Source: Xiphophorus maculatus (taxonomy: Eukaryota > Chordata > Actinopteri > Cyprinodontiformes > Poeciliidae). From it: a stretch of 64,000 nt of DNA. Shown in pieces: positions 47,113 through 64,000 of this stretch. The translations under genes and the position numbers were made by a program. The notes beneath the pieces were generated by a model, which saw only the letters and a program-made list of their open reading frames with translations, ran no database searches and was not told where the DNA came from. Every line of letters starts with the position of its first letter. Positions within the stretch are counted from its first letter, which is position 1. Where the stretch lies: positions 17,731,594 through 17,795,593 of the forward strand of contig NC_036453.1 in the NCBI RefSeq assembly GCF_002775205.1, given 5' to 3'.

Positions 47113-47620
47113 TTGGTTTCTGGAGGTCATTTAATTCTTTATTTTGGATTTTGCTTGTTGTTTTGCTCAGTCATTTTATGCCCAGTTCTTAGAATGAAAG
47201 CACAGTGTGCAGCATATGTGTGTGCTTAAGAAAATGAGTGAGAATAATTTAAATCCAAGGAAGAAGTATTAGGTTTGTATCAATTCAACTAAAGAAATGG
47301 GAAAAATGTGACGGGCTGCTTTAACAAAGTGCCTGGCTGACTGTCACAGATTGATCATCTCCATGACAGGCCGCATTGATGCTGTGATTAGTGTAGAAGG
47401 AGCCCTGATCATGTGTTGAGAGCTTATACTGAACATGCGAACAGGTCTAATTTAAAAAAAAAAAAATTATTCGTAGTATGACATATTCAAAAGTTTGAGA
47501 AAGTACATTTTTGAGTTTCTATTTGCTGTAAGCCATAATAAAGTTTTAGTAATTCAATTTAATTACAGAAATAAATTTACCTCTCTAAATTCTAATTTTT
47601 TGAGACAGGCACCTGCACGT
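47113..47620. other. ddx52-rpl23a spacer
   Basis: No gene recognised. There is a poly-A run at 47453-47465. Confidence 0.4.
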
Positions 47621-47623
47621 GAT

Positions 47624-47730
47624 AAAAGAGGGCGCTACCATTAGCTCACTTTGTGATATCGCGACAATGCTGCGAGATCTCGCCCTTGCATTATACTGTA
47701 GGAAACCCCACCTGTTCTTCCTTTCTCAAC
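47624..47730 (+). promoter_or_regulatory. rpl23a: rpl23a promoter with 5' TOP tract
   Basis: The start codon is preceded by a pyrimidine tract beginning with C (CTTCCTTTCTC, 47717-47727). This is the 5' terminal oligopyrimidine signature of ribosomal-protein mRNAs, which are controlled through mTOR and LARP1. The leader would be about 14 nt. Upstream are a 12-bp palindrome GCGAGATCTCGC (47672-47683) and an AGAGGGCGCTA motif (47627-47637) like part of a CTCF site. Confidence 0.7.
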
Positions 47731-49577
<1,847 letters not shown>

Positions 49578-49599
49578 ACTGGCTGAATATAAGTGGAAG

Positions 49600-49605
49600 A
49601 ATAAA
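49600..49605 (+). terminator. poly(A) signal, rpl23a
   Basis: AATAAA 22 nt after the stop; the 3' UTR is very short, as usual for ribosomal-protein genes. Confidence 0.7.
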
Positions 49606-49619
49606 TATTTGTAAAAACT

Positions 49620-50451
49620 AAATTTGTGTCTTTGTATGCTTTAAGAGACGTCACCAAACCTTTTGTATGTATATTACACACTTGCCATCATTGATTGGTA
49701 GGAAACTAAAGTTTTATGTTCTGGTATTTACACCTAGGGATTGGCAAATTGTGAGACTTTTATAATGAAATTTTAATGCTATTACATGTTTTCTGCACTT
49801 CTGTTTATGTAGGCGTAGGCAATATGTTGAAAGATGAGAACATGATTAAAATGTCTTAAAGCAGAGATCATGGTATCTAAGTAGATTCATAAAATAACTT
49901 CTGCAGCAAGAGTGTTTTTTTATTGTAATTTTAGACAAAAAAGTTTGAAAACTGTAAGTACATTTTTTGTTGCAAGTTTCTCAAAACTTCCTAGTTATGT
50001 TATATTAATTTGAAGTTACTAAGCTAACTTCAGCTGTTTTCATGAGCCCATATTTTAAATGAACTCCCAAAAATGTAATATAATCTATAAATATCTAAAC
50101 ATGCCACAAATATTTAGAGATTTGTGGCATGTAAATGGTTTCCAAACTCTAGTGGAAACAGTTTATAGATTTTCAAAAACCTAAAATAAAAAATGTGATG
50201 GATTTAAATCGTATCCTTGCACAAATGACACATTTACATCACCTTTTGAGTTTTACTGGTTTAATATAATAAAAAACATTGTTACAGTAATACAGTGGAT
50301 TTTTAAAGAAATTATGGGTTTTAATTACATATAAGGTTATTATTGCACTGATTGAAGATTGGATATTGCACATTCTGATACAAGAAAAAAAGTGACTACT
50401 TTCAGACTGAACTGACGAATGATTCACATCTTGATGAGTAAACCTTTTGGG
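49620..50451. other. Spacer between convergent rpl23a and birc2
   Basis: AT-rich, no gene. It contains the nested hairpin region at 50070-50175. Confidence 0.5.
50070..50175. repeat. Nested inverted repeats (hairpin-forming)
   Basis: The central pair CATGCCACAAAT (50100-50111) and ATTTGTGGCATG (50120-50131) is perfect, with an 8-base loop. An outer pair AATCTATAAA and TTTATAGATT (about 50081 and 50161) brackets it, and a small GTTTCC/GGAAAC hairpin sits between. The form suggests a tiny MITE-like foldback, or simply a chance hairpin. Confidence 0.6.
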
Positions 50452-50457
50452 TTTATT
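50452..50457 (-). terminator. poly(A) signal, birc2
   Basis: AATAAA on the minus strand, about 100 nt past the birc2 stop. Confidence 0.5.
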
Positions 50458-50556
50458 TCAGTTTACATGAAATGGCCACAAAATGGCTAAAAGTAAAGCC
50501 TTTCCTTTTACATTTTTACAACACATTTTGCTTTAAGTTCTCGGCACCATGTTGCC

Positions 50557-55401
<4,845 letters not shown>

Positions 55402-57221
55402 TTTTGAATTTTTTTTTATATTAATAGTAAGGGGGGAAAAAAAGAGATGTCCCTTCGAGGGAGAGGGGTTTGAAAAAAAAAAACCCAAGGTCCTTCATTC
55501 AAACACACCCACACTCAAGTCACACACACACAGAGAAACTGAGAACACCAACACAGCTAATTAAACCAAAGACAAGACGGGACACTTAAGAGCGAAAATG
55601 AAGGCAAGTCGCGCATAAAACTTAAGAGCTCATATTCTCGGCTTATTTTTTACCTCTAGCCAACAGGAAGCACAAAAGACAAAGCGCAAAACCTGTCAGA
55701 AACAGTGCAAGTAAATATGCAATTAAACAAAACACTGCGGTGAATCAAGCCCAGCCTGAATTTTATTACTATGAGTCTGATTCTGTTACAGATCAACCAG
55801 GATCAGTATACACCCTGCTGTTCTCCACCTTTACCACAGACATATTCAACCCTTGAAACTTCTGTGTAAGCTTAAGGATAAACATTAAAATAAATTAAAA
55901 ACAAACAAACAAAAAAAACCTCAAGCATGCACACATACAGACCTGGGAATATGTGCTTTCAAACCCCTCTCCCCGTTTGGGGCATCCCTTTTCTGGGTGT
56001 CTAGGCTTCCATAATTGAAGGATAAATATCTAATTAAAAAATATTTTTAATCTTTTAGAGTATAATGAAGTTCCCCCTCTGAGTTGTTTTCTGGTGGAAC
56101 CTGCAGAGACAAAAGGCGAGAGATAAACAAAAACATACTTGAAATACCTAATTATTTTGAATTATCACCTTGTAATAATCAGTTCTGGCTGAACACTGTC
56201 ATATGACACAGATGTCTGACACTTTGTGAACTGTCTATGCTTGGCAAATAGACGTACCAACAGGTTTTAAAAAGTTCACCTTCAAATCTACAAAGTTTTC
56301 AGTGTGATGGACTGGAATTTCCTCAAGCAGTTTGGAGTGGTTACAGTTTTCCTACACATCGTTTTTTGTATTTGTTTTTAGTTTGAAGTGATCATTTGAT
56401 GCATTGTCTTTGTCCTAATTATACACATTCACTCTGTGTTGTTACATCCTGCGGAAATGTATTTTTAGTGAGAATTGTATTCCCACCAACAAACTCGACT
56501 CTACATTATTAACTGGGCTTTATGATTTACTATCTCATAAAGCGGCGCACTGCTATTTATACGTCTCTTTCCATCAATATAGTTCAATATAATTTGCTTG
56601 TTTTATCTAGAAATGAATCATACTGTGTGGTGTTGATCTCTCTGTGCGACTTATCCTAATCAAACTACTTTTTAAATTCATTTTATACGTATAAAAATGT
56701 ACGCCAATGTTAGTGAGACGACGTCATATATTTTAATTGGGGGGTTTTCAGTTATACAAGATGGTAGGTTAGAATTGTGTTGTGCAAGAATGAAAGAAGT
56801 GTAAAATATATATTAAAATCTATTTTATTATCTGGAAATAATTAGTTGGTTAATGACCCCACTAAAGTAATTACAGCTAGGTGTATGCGGAAAAACAGGT
56901 GGAAAGTCCCTGGCTTAACAAAGGGACGCCGTCTCCCTCCCATACCAAACCTACGTTTTGATTAACAACAGCTGTTTAACCTTTACAATATGCAAGGGGA
57001 AATAACCACATTGCAAGCAAAAAATAAAAAAATAAGGGAGCCTCCATTTCCTCTAAAGCTTTCTCGTTTGAATATTGTTGCGGGTACATTAGCTTTATTG
57101 TGTTACATTTTTACCAAACGCTTGCCAGCCAGCGTTGTGGCGTTTCATTTCTAGCCCAATGGATGAGTAAATGCAAACCGAATCTGTGTTTTGAATCAAC
57201 ATCTAATTGAGAATAATGACG

Positions 57222-57256
<35 letters not shown>

Positions 57257-57467
57257 CAAACGTTCCTTTAGCAGCTCTACAGCCGTTAGCTCGCTAATGC
57301 TAACCTCCGCTAATGCTAATAAAAACAAGGATTCAGTCCGCTCCACAACTCACTGTTCTGTGTCACAGTGGACAATTTACTCAGACTATTGTCTGCTGTA
57401 AAAGGCTCCATTACGAAAAACAAAACCACACCAACAGCGGCCCTTTTCCATTTTATGCAACACTCAC
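55402..57467 (-). other. birc2: birc2 5' UTR and first intron
   Basis: Between the ATG exon and the presumed leader exon there is no coding sequence. I could not fix the 3' splice site of the leader intron. Poly-A runs occur at 57225-57253 (plus strand). Confidence 0.45.
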
Positions 57468-57540
57468 CAGCTTAGCTGCAGACGGGCTGTAGCTCGGAAA
57501 GTCCCTAACGTTCCGATCCAATGACGTCACCTTCCGGTTG
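57468..57540 (-). promoter_or_regulatory. birc2: birc2 promoter module and leader exon
   Basis: On the minus strand, in order: an ETS core CCGGAAG (57537-57531), a full CRE TGACGTCA (57529-57522), an inverted CCAAT box (57522-57518), and a consensus kappaB site GGGACTTTCC (57505-57496). A splice donor GCTG|GTGAGT follows, with the exon end at 57468. NF-kB control of cIAP genes is known, though better documented for BIRC3. The transcription start is inferred. Confidence 0.65.
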
Positions 57541-57577
57541 CAGCTTAAAGAGCAAAAATGAAAACAGCCATTAAAGG

Positions 57578-57602
57578 AATGAATGAATAAATGAATGAAT
57601 GA
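57578..57602. repeat. GAAT tetranucleotide microsatellite
   Basis: About six GAAT/AAAT units in tandem, just upstream of the birc2 promoter. Confidence 0.8.
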
Positions 57603-57697
57603 CTGTTTGAGTCGCTCCTGGCAACCCCTGGGAAATCACACAAGTTAAAAGAAAAGTTAGCGTGACTAGAATTGAAATACATCAGTATCAGACTTTT

Positions 57698-57735
57698 GGT
57701 CAAATCTCTAGTTTGCTTTAACTAGAGATTTAACC
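57698..57735. repeat. Inverted repeat, 12-bp perfect core arms
   Basis: AAATCTCTAGTT (57702-57713), a 6-base loop, then AACTAGAGATTT (57720-57731). Past one mismatch the arms extend with GGT/ACC to 57698 and 57735. Confidence 0.7.
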
Positions 57736-60128
57736 AGAGAACCATGTTGCTAAAAAAAAAAACCGTTGATGTATAAATACAACCTTAGTCACCAAAAAAA
57801 TCCAGATAAACCAGTCCACAAAAAAAGCACCAATTAACTTGTATTCACAAACTTTGTCTAGTATAAATCAAATAAAAATAAAATGGACAAGACAATACTT
57901 AATAGCAACCAATATAAGCAATATTTTTAAATTCAGCTGAGTTCAATTTAACTTAATTTATAAATCCCAGAAGAATTTTAGATCATTTATCTATAGATCA
58001 ATTAATGACGTCACTGACCAGTCCGAATTTTAAAGTAATTGCAGTCAAAATGACAAATATTTCACAAAGACAAAGTTACTTACATCTGCTCGGTGCTCGC
58101 TGTACTTTGGAACAAAAGTAGATTTGAATTTTTACGTGTCTTTTTACCCTTGATCGCCACGCCCCCAATGTCAAAGAAGGAAAGCGAAACACGCCTCTGG
58201 AGAAACGTAATTACTTACTTAGCTTATACCAAGCGTGTGATTTATTGACCTTGCGGTGAGTTGAGCTGAGTTTTGATATCAGGATTGGTGAGAAACCACT
58301 GACATTTCCCACTTCACATTTTGACTTTTTGGGGACTTCCTGTCTGTTTTCCCTCCGTCACCGCCCTGAACTGCAGGCTGCAGTCAGTGGTTTATCCACA
58401 GTTTAACCAGTTAAAATGTTTGACGTAAAACAATAGTACTATCACAGTATTCAGTACGACATATAAACAATAAATCTATGCCTGTCAGAAATATTAAGCA
58501 ACAAAAGTGGTTGCCAGAGTAAATACGTAAGGACATTGAACTACATATCACCATTTACAGATAAAAATCACAAAGAATGATCAGGACAAAAACTGATTTA
58601 AAAAAAATATAATTATACAGACAATTTGAAAAAGCATGTCTTCGCTTGCTTTTTTAAAGATGAATCCAGACTTTAAGACGACATAAAAACAAAAAATGAG
58701 CGACCCACTCAAGTTTAGGTTGTGACCCTAACAGTAGATTTGATTATTCAGTAGAAGAAGATTGACCAAGCAAATTACAGCCAAAGTCAGGATTTTAAAG
58801 GAAATTCTAAAATAGCCATAAGAAGCAAAGCAGGAGCAATGTGAGCGTTTCTGTCTGATCAGTCATCCCAAACAGAAATGTTTCGTAATTCAAAAATATT
58901 TAATAAAATGTGGACACCCATCCCAGATAAGCTGTTTCGAGTGATTTTCAAGAGTCATTGAAAAATAAGTGTTTTTAACAGCAATTAGGCGCTATTAACA
59001 ACAGCACCTAAATTCACCTAAATTCCTCCAGTCTGACCTTTTTGCAAAAAATGTCACGTAACCAATTAGTTGTCAGTGCAGAACAACCAGGCTCTCCGGG
59101 GCAAAAACCTCCTGACCCTTCATCTTCTCAAAGTTCAAACTAGTTCTTTAATTAGTTTGGGATTTATTTTTTGGGAAATTACGTTATTTAAACAGTTTGA
59201 AGAACTCCGAGTCCTTGAAGGAGTCGAATAGCTATGCATAAATGTCATCAAGATAACAGAGATAAGAAACTCAATGAAGAAAAACGTTGAGTACCACGCA
59301 TGTCTGATCAGTGGACACTGACAGGATGTGGTTGATATAAACACAGCAATCCTCCTAAAACACCGTGACTCCACAGAAACCATTTGTCACTCATGAACAC
59401 GTGACACCAAGAAGGGAGTTCATGAAGCTGCACCCGATTGATCATGAGGCGTAATTCCTGTTCTGATGAAACAGAACCTTCAGAGCACATGTCACAACGT
59501 GTAAAACCACACAATGCAAATGAAGTCATCAATAGGTTATCTAGTCTGCCACGATGGTAGGCTCATGATGTGGAAAGTTCAATGTCTACTACAGAAGAAC
59601 GAGGAGTTAGCTCACTTAAAAATCACACACACAGTTGAGCTACTAAATATAGAAGAGTGTTGAGAATGACAACAGTAATGACATAAATCCAAGCGAGAAA
59701 GAAACAAGAGTATGATTCAGGAAAACTCCACGGACCAAAACCAGCAAGATTTGATCGGCTGGGTATTTTTGTGGGCTGGGGGTTCAGTTCAAATCCAGAA
59801 CTTAAAATATTTATGCTAAGATGAACTGGGAAATTGAAAGAGGGAAAATTCCAATGTATGTGGGCTGAAAAAAAAAAAAAGTAATTCAATTTTTAAAAAT
59901 TAAATAATAATTTTTTTAATTTAAATTAAATTTTCCCCTTGGTCTTTTTATTTTCCAAATACAAGGGACATAAAAACAAAATACTATGGAAAGCAGAGAT
60001 GCTTTAATGCTCTGACTTTTCAGGAAGAACATATAAATCCTAATTCAGCTACAGGTAGATACACATCTGTGTGTTGTTTGGTCGTATGAACAGAACAGGA
60101 AGCAAAATATCCAGGTGTAATTTAAAAG
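57736..60128. other. yap1-birc2 intergenic spacer
   Basis: AT-rich with no recognised exon or RNA gene. The few 70-90 codon frames on the minus strand show no domain. Confidence 0.45.
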
Positions 60129-60134
60129 TTTATT
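60129..60134 (-). terminator. poly(A) signal candidate, yap1
   Basis: TTTATT on the plus strand (AATAAA on the minus) would give a 2.7-kb yap1 3' UTR, in line with the long UTR of vertebrate yap1. Other signals inside could be used instead. Confidence 0.4.
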
Positions 60135-62834
60135 AAACAGAAACTTCTTTAATTTGATTATAATTAATTAATCATGCATAAACAAGTAAAAAAAAAAAAC
60201 AACAAACAAACCTCAAAACTCTTTGTAAATAGTACAATAAATGTTATTATATGCAACATACAGAACATAGCAAGTGTCATGCATGCCAAGATAAATAATA
60301 GACTTGGTAGTGTGTTTGATGATGTGCAATAAATCACTTGTTAAGCTGTTCGGCACTTTAAATGAGAGCTACTAAAACAAGACCGGCTGCTTATGTGGGA
60401 TTTTCAGAATGAAGTCTATAGCACTGCACATACATTAAACGAAGAAGTCGGTTAGGAACCAATGGTCTTATCTGGTCATTTATAGCTTAATACTCAGATC
60501 AACTCTAAACACGCTGCAGAAACAACCAAGCAGATAAAAACCGATATAATTTTCACATGGCTTGACTTAGCAAGGGGAATAAAAAAGACTCCCTCATATA
60601 CCGACGCTTGGACCTGACGTCTGCAGTTTGAGTAAAATATTCTAAAAATGCAGCATTTCAAATTGTATGTCACCTTTACCAGGAATCCCAACTTCTTTAA
60701 GGTGTTTAAAAAACAAAACAAAAAACAACTATTCTTACCAATATTTGTTAGCTACATGTTTTGGATTGATATTGGCTGAATAGTAAAAACATACGGTCAG
60801 GAGTAAAATCATAATTGATCTCATGTTTAGAATAAGGAAAAAGGAAAAATTCATCAAATTGACCCCTGCAGTCACCTGCATGATCGAACAAACCGTTGCA
60901 TCTTAATGGCATAATTTTATCTCCACTATAAGCTTGTATGGCTAGCTTAAACCTCAACACTAATCATGGGATAAAGCATTCTTTAAAAATGAAGATCTGA
61001 TGGTATTACAAAAATGTACGGCATCAACTTAATGTTTCAAAACACTTCAAAAGGGTCCTTTAATTCTAAATGTATTTACACAAGTAAGAGTCACACAAAC
61101 AATCAATCCAATATTTAGAAAGCTAACTCTAAAAAACAAAAAACAAAATTATGAAGGTTTGGGATTTGAAGGCGGCTAGTTTGCCAAGTTAGACATTCCT
61201 TTCCACAAAACACTTGAATCTCACTTTCTGATGCTTTGACACCAACAACATTCACTGCCATGACTTTTGAGTGAAAAGCAGAATAAAAAGAAAATACTGG
61301 ATCAAGAAATATTCAGTATATGGAACAGATTTTCAGAAATAAATGAAAAAGTAGCATCTAAAATGTTGGAAGTCAAGGAGAAAGTGAGAATTTTATACAC
61401 TTTAAAGCTGATGAGATGAAAAAAGAGGCTGTCACTATTTGAGTGTCTTTCATATTGACCCATTGAATGGATACAGCTCAAACTAAAGATGGGGAATACT
61501 AGGAATGTTCCAATCCAGTATAAAGGCGTTATGGAATAATAATAATTGCAAAAATCTTAGGCTGTGAATATTATTCCTCATGCATTTCCTAGGTCAGATG
61601 GCAACTAGAGAAAATTTTTTGCAAAACAAGAGTTTGGTAGAATGAAAATGAAACAACTATCAGCACTGTGAGTTCATTAGAAATCCCAAATAAATACTGC
61701 ACCTGTGAAGCTCATGTTCAATGCTGGCATGGAATAGAAGTCTACAATAAAAATATTGGAATAAACAAACAAACAAACAAAAAAACTAAATACTAAAAGT
61801 GTTTTAAAATTACCCAAATATTGGTGGACAATATCGATATGATTTTTTTTTTTCCGCAAGGTTTTTTTTAATCATTATTGAGAAAAGAAAATCTAAGAAT
61901 CAAAAACAAACACGAAACAAAAAACTGATGAATCGTCCTTACAGTTTTCTGTGGAGATCCTGCATTATGTTGGACCTCACCCTGATCATGTGCTCATTTG
62001 CTTATATATTGAAGTCTCAAAGTTTTAAAAGTACATATTTAATGTTCAAAACTAATACATTGGCAGTATGCTTTCGAGTCGGCTGGATTTATTGATTCAG
62101 GCAGACAGATCCTGAGAATCTTTTACTTATTTTTAAACTTGCGCAACTGATGTAGGTTTAGGGAGGAAATGTTATTTTCTGACTCGCCACAAGAGGGCAC
62201 CATTCCCTCCGTTTTAAGAAGAGATGCCCAGAGATTTCGAAACTATCGTAGTTTTTACCTAAAAAAATCCTTTGATTCTTTGCTCACTTTACGCCAAAAA
62301 TGTTGTTAAAAGTTGTTTTAAAAAATACAACTCAGAGTACATGTAATAAAATCACAAGTTGCTCAGAGGTAGTAGCATGAGATGCTGCTTTTAACTTTCA
62401 CAAGTCACTTGGCTAATTTAGGAGCATTAAACCTTTTTTTTTTTAAAAATGTTTTATTATTTTGTTAAATAAAATCTTTATGTTACATTAATGCTATTTT
62501 AACAGGTTTTGTGTTCAAACCTGTTTTGTGGCAATCCCAAGTGTGACTTTGGATGGAGGACCAGGATGAAAAGAAGAGGAGCATTTGCAAAAACCAGACC
62601 CAAAAAGAGAAAACCTCCAGCTTTTGTGAGAGTCATTTGTTTTTGTTTTTTTTTAACAAACGCCAGGAAGTGAATTCTGTAAGTAGATATCCATCACATA
62701 CATCTGTAGCATATTCTCTCCGAGTAGCTGTTCTGCACCACTTTTAAATCCGACTCAAATTTTCCAGAATTCTCAGTCATGCTACTAAAGCTTGATTTCA
62801 AACCACACTCAAAACGGATGGCGGCTGCTTGCGT
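60135..62834 (-). other. yap1: yap1 3' UTR (inferred extent)
   Basis: Non-coding sequence following the yap1 stop codon in transcript direction. It has AT-rich stretches and no competing gene. A CTCF-like motif CCACAAGAGGGCAC sits at 62187-62200. Confidence 0.45.
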
Positions 62835-63760
62835 CTATAGCCAGGTGAGTAGGCTGTCCCTGTCCATGTGCGGCCCGGAGAGAACTGTGTCCATTTCCAT
62901 CAACATGTCTGAAGTCAAACTGTCGGGGATGCCGGGCATCAGGTCCTCATTTATCGGCAGCACGGGCATCGACTCTTGCAGGCCCATTGAGGGAGGCTCA
63001 CTTGAGTCACCTGAACAAATCACAGGCACAGAACGAGATGAATATTTTACTTTCCTTCATAAACCAGTTTTTACAATAACCTGTACAACTTACATACATT
63101 TATTGCACCATTGTACAAATGTTTAAAAAAGTAAAATATATTTGCTAACAAGCAGGGGCGCTGCCAGGAATCTTGGGCCCCCTGACAAAAATTTAAATTG
63201 GGCCCCCCTACGCAGCTGCTGATACAATTTCTTGAGTCTATCTGACCCATCAAAAGGGTCACAATTTTAAAGGCTTGCTTTCTTTGGTCCAATACTGATA
63301 ACTAGCACAATATTTACAGCAAGTGAATTTTACATCCAACAGTCCGCATACAGTTTGCAAGTAGGCTGCTTAAATTTTTTCTATTAGTTTTAGATTACTG
63401 AAATGTCTCTCCCCACGAGCAACAGTCAAGCATTTCGGCAATATTAGCTCCAAGAGGAGGTGGAGCAGATCGATCTAAGGTTACTTGTCACATAGCATAC
63501 TACCACGACATGGTGATAGGTTCAACAAATATGTAAAAAAACAAACAAACATATTCTTTATTTAAAGAATATGTTTTGAACAAATAAGAACAAAAATAAA
63601 AATAAAAATGTCATGAATTTGGATTGGTAGTTGATAAAAACAGCTATAAGGAACAATACCAGTGTCCATGTGATCCACAGAGCTCAACATGTGGTCCGAC
63701 GTGCGTGATAAGCTGCTGACACTCAGGCCACTGTCAGTGCTTTCGTTGCGAGAGTGAGCC
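62835..63760 (-). CDS. yap1: Transcriptional co-activator YAP1, C-terminal part
   Basis: YAP1 is the Hippo-pathway effector that partners TEAD factors. Only the last two exons are inside the window: 63660-63760 and 62835-63010. The first codes SHSRNESTDSGLSVSS and HMLSSVDHMDTG, matching the human RDESTDSGLSMSS and FLNSVDEMDTG of the activation domain. It includes the DSG phosphodegron context. The second codes the tail ending MEMDTVLSGP and DRDSLLTWL, with the C-terminal PDZ-binding motif (human ESFLTWL). The segment between, near LPINEDLMPGIPDSLTSDML, is shorter than in human. The DTG-to-GDSSEPPS join and the lack of the TAZ-like spacer favour yap1 over wwtr1. The N-terminal TEAD-binding and WW domains lie beyond the right edge. 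Confidence 0.92.
63150..63300. repeat. Fragment of a CAGGGGCG-ended fish repeat in yap1 intron
   Basis: CAGGGGCGCTGCCAGGAATC followed by TGGGCCCCCTGACAAAAATT and a second GGGCCCCCCTACGCAGCTGC resembles a dispersed teleost element with a hAT-like end. No far end or duplication was found. Confidence 0.45.
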
Positions 63761-64000
63761 CTGAGTAAGAAACAAATAATTATGGGGTTAAAATAATCTT
63801 TTTCTTTCAGGTCTGGCCACCTTTTGCACTTAGAGAATAATTATTTCGGTCACCACAATTCAGCAAATGTATGAAAGAGTATAAAGGTGCTCAGAAGTTG
63901 CTGTAAGCCCGTATGAAAGTTTGAATTTAGTTTCTTTGAAGTTACTCTGATGCTGTGTCACATTTACCAGAAGTTTCAACCTGGATCAGGGAATCATGTT
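63761..64000 (-). other. yap1 intron running off the window
   Basis: Intron sequence before the acceptor at 63761 (minus strand). No further yap1 exon is recognised before the edge. Confidence 0.6.

Noticed and set aside
62835-63010. Assignment to wwtr1 (TAZ) instead of yap1
   Set aside because: The tail sequence and position beside birc2 fit yap1 better, though both families end in TWL.

Overview
This window is genomic DNA from a vertebrate, almost certainly a percomorph-type teleost fish. The reasons are intron-rich genes with short GT-AG introns, vertebrate single-copy proteins, and a repeat background typical of fish (Tc1-like transposon relics, a hAT element, a tRNA-derived SINE). I cannot name the species from sequence alone. 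Nothing prokaryotic, viral or CRISPR-like was seen.

Layout, left to right. 1-5.4 kb is intergenic and holds old Tc1-like relics, one split by a 1.3 kb hAT insertion. 5.5-13.9 kb (+) is aldolase C, with a 5 kb first intron and a non-coding first exon. 14.66-21.9 kb (+) is pigs (GPI transamidase subunit). 22.85-26.9 kb (+) is srsf1 (splicing factor). 28.3-29.65 kb (+) is dynll2 (dynein light chain). 30.7-39.1 kb (+) is heatr6. 40.6-46.2 kb (+) is ddx52 (DEAD-box helicase). 47.7-49.6 kb (+) is rpl23a, whose introns carry two box C/D snoRNAs. 57.5-50.45 kb (-) is birc2 (cIAP1). 63.76-60.13 kb (-) is the last two exons and the 3' UTR of yap1, which continues beyond the right edge.

Exon boundaries were placed by hand from splice consensus, frame continuity and remembered family sequence. 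In every complete gene the summed exons give a whole number of codons and a protein close to the length of the human orthologue (aldolase C 363 aa, PIGS 561, SRSF1 249, DYNLL2 89, HEATR6 1213, DDX52 657 or 660, RPL23A 155, BIRC2 642). From memory, the human orthologues of the seven plus-strand genes lie on chromosome 17q, and yap1 and birc2 lie together on 11q22. The window therefore seems to join two conserved blocks between rpl23a and birc2.

Most genes are unrelated housekeeping loci rather than a pathway. Two pairings have functional meaning. rpl23a and its intronic snoRNAs both serve ribosome production, the snoRNAs being predicted to methylate 18S rRNA at U121 and U116. ddx52 belongs to a helicase family that acts in 18S rRNA maturation. 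I found no convincing new biological system. The best second-look items are the snoRNA pair with readable rRNA guides, the nested hAT carrying a BED-finger exon, the compact birc2 promoter module, several in-frame splicing choices, a GC-AG intron, and a few strong hairpins.
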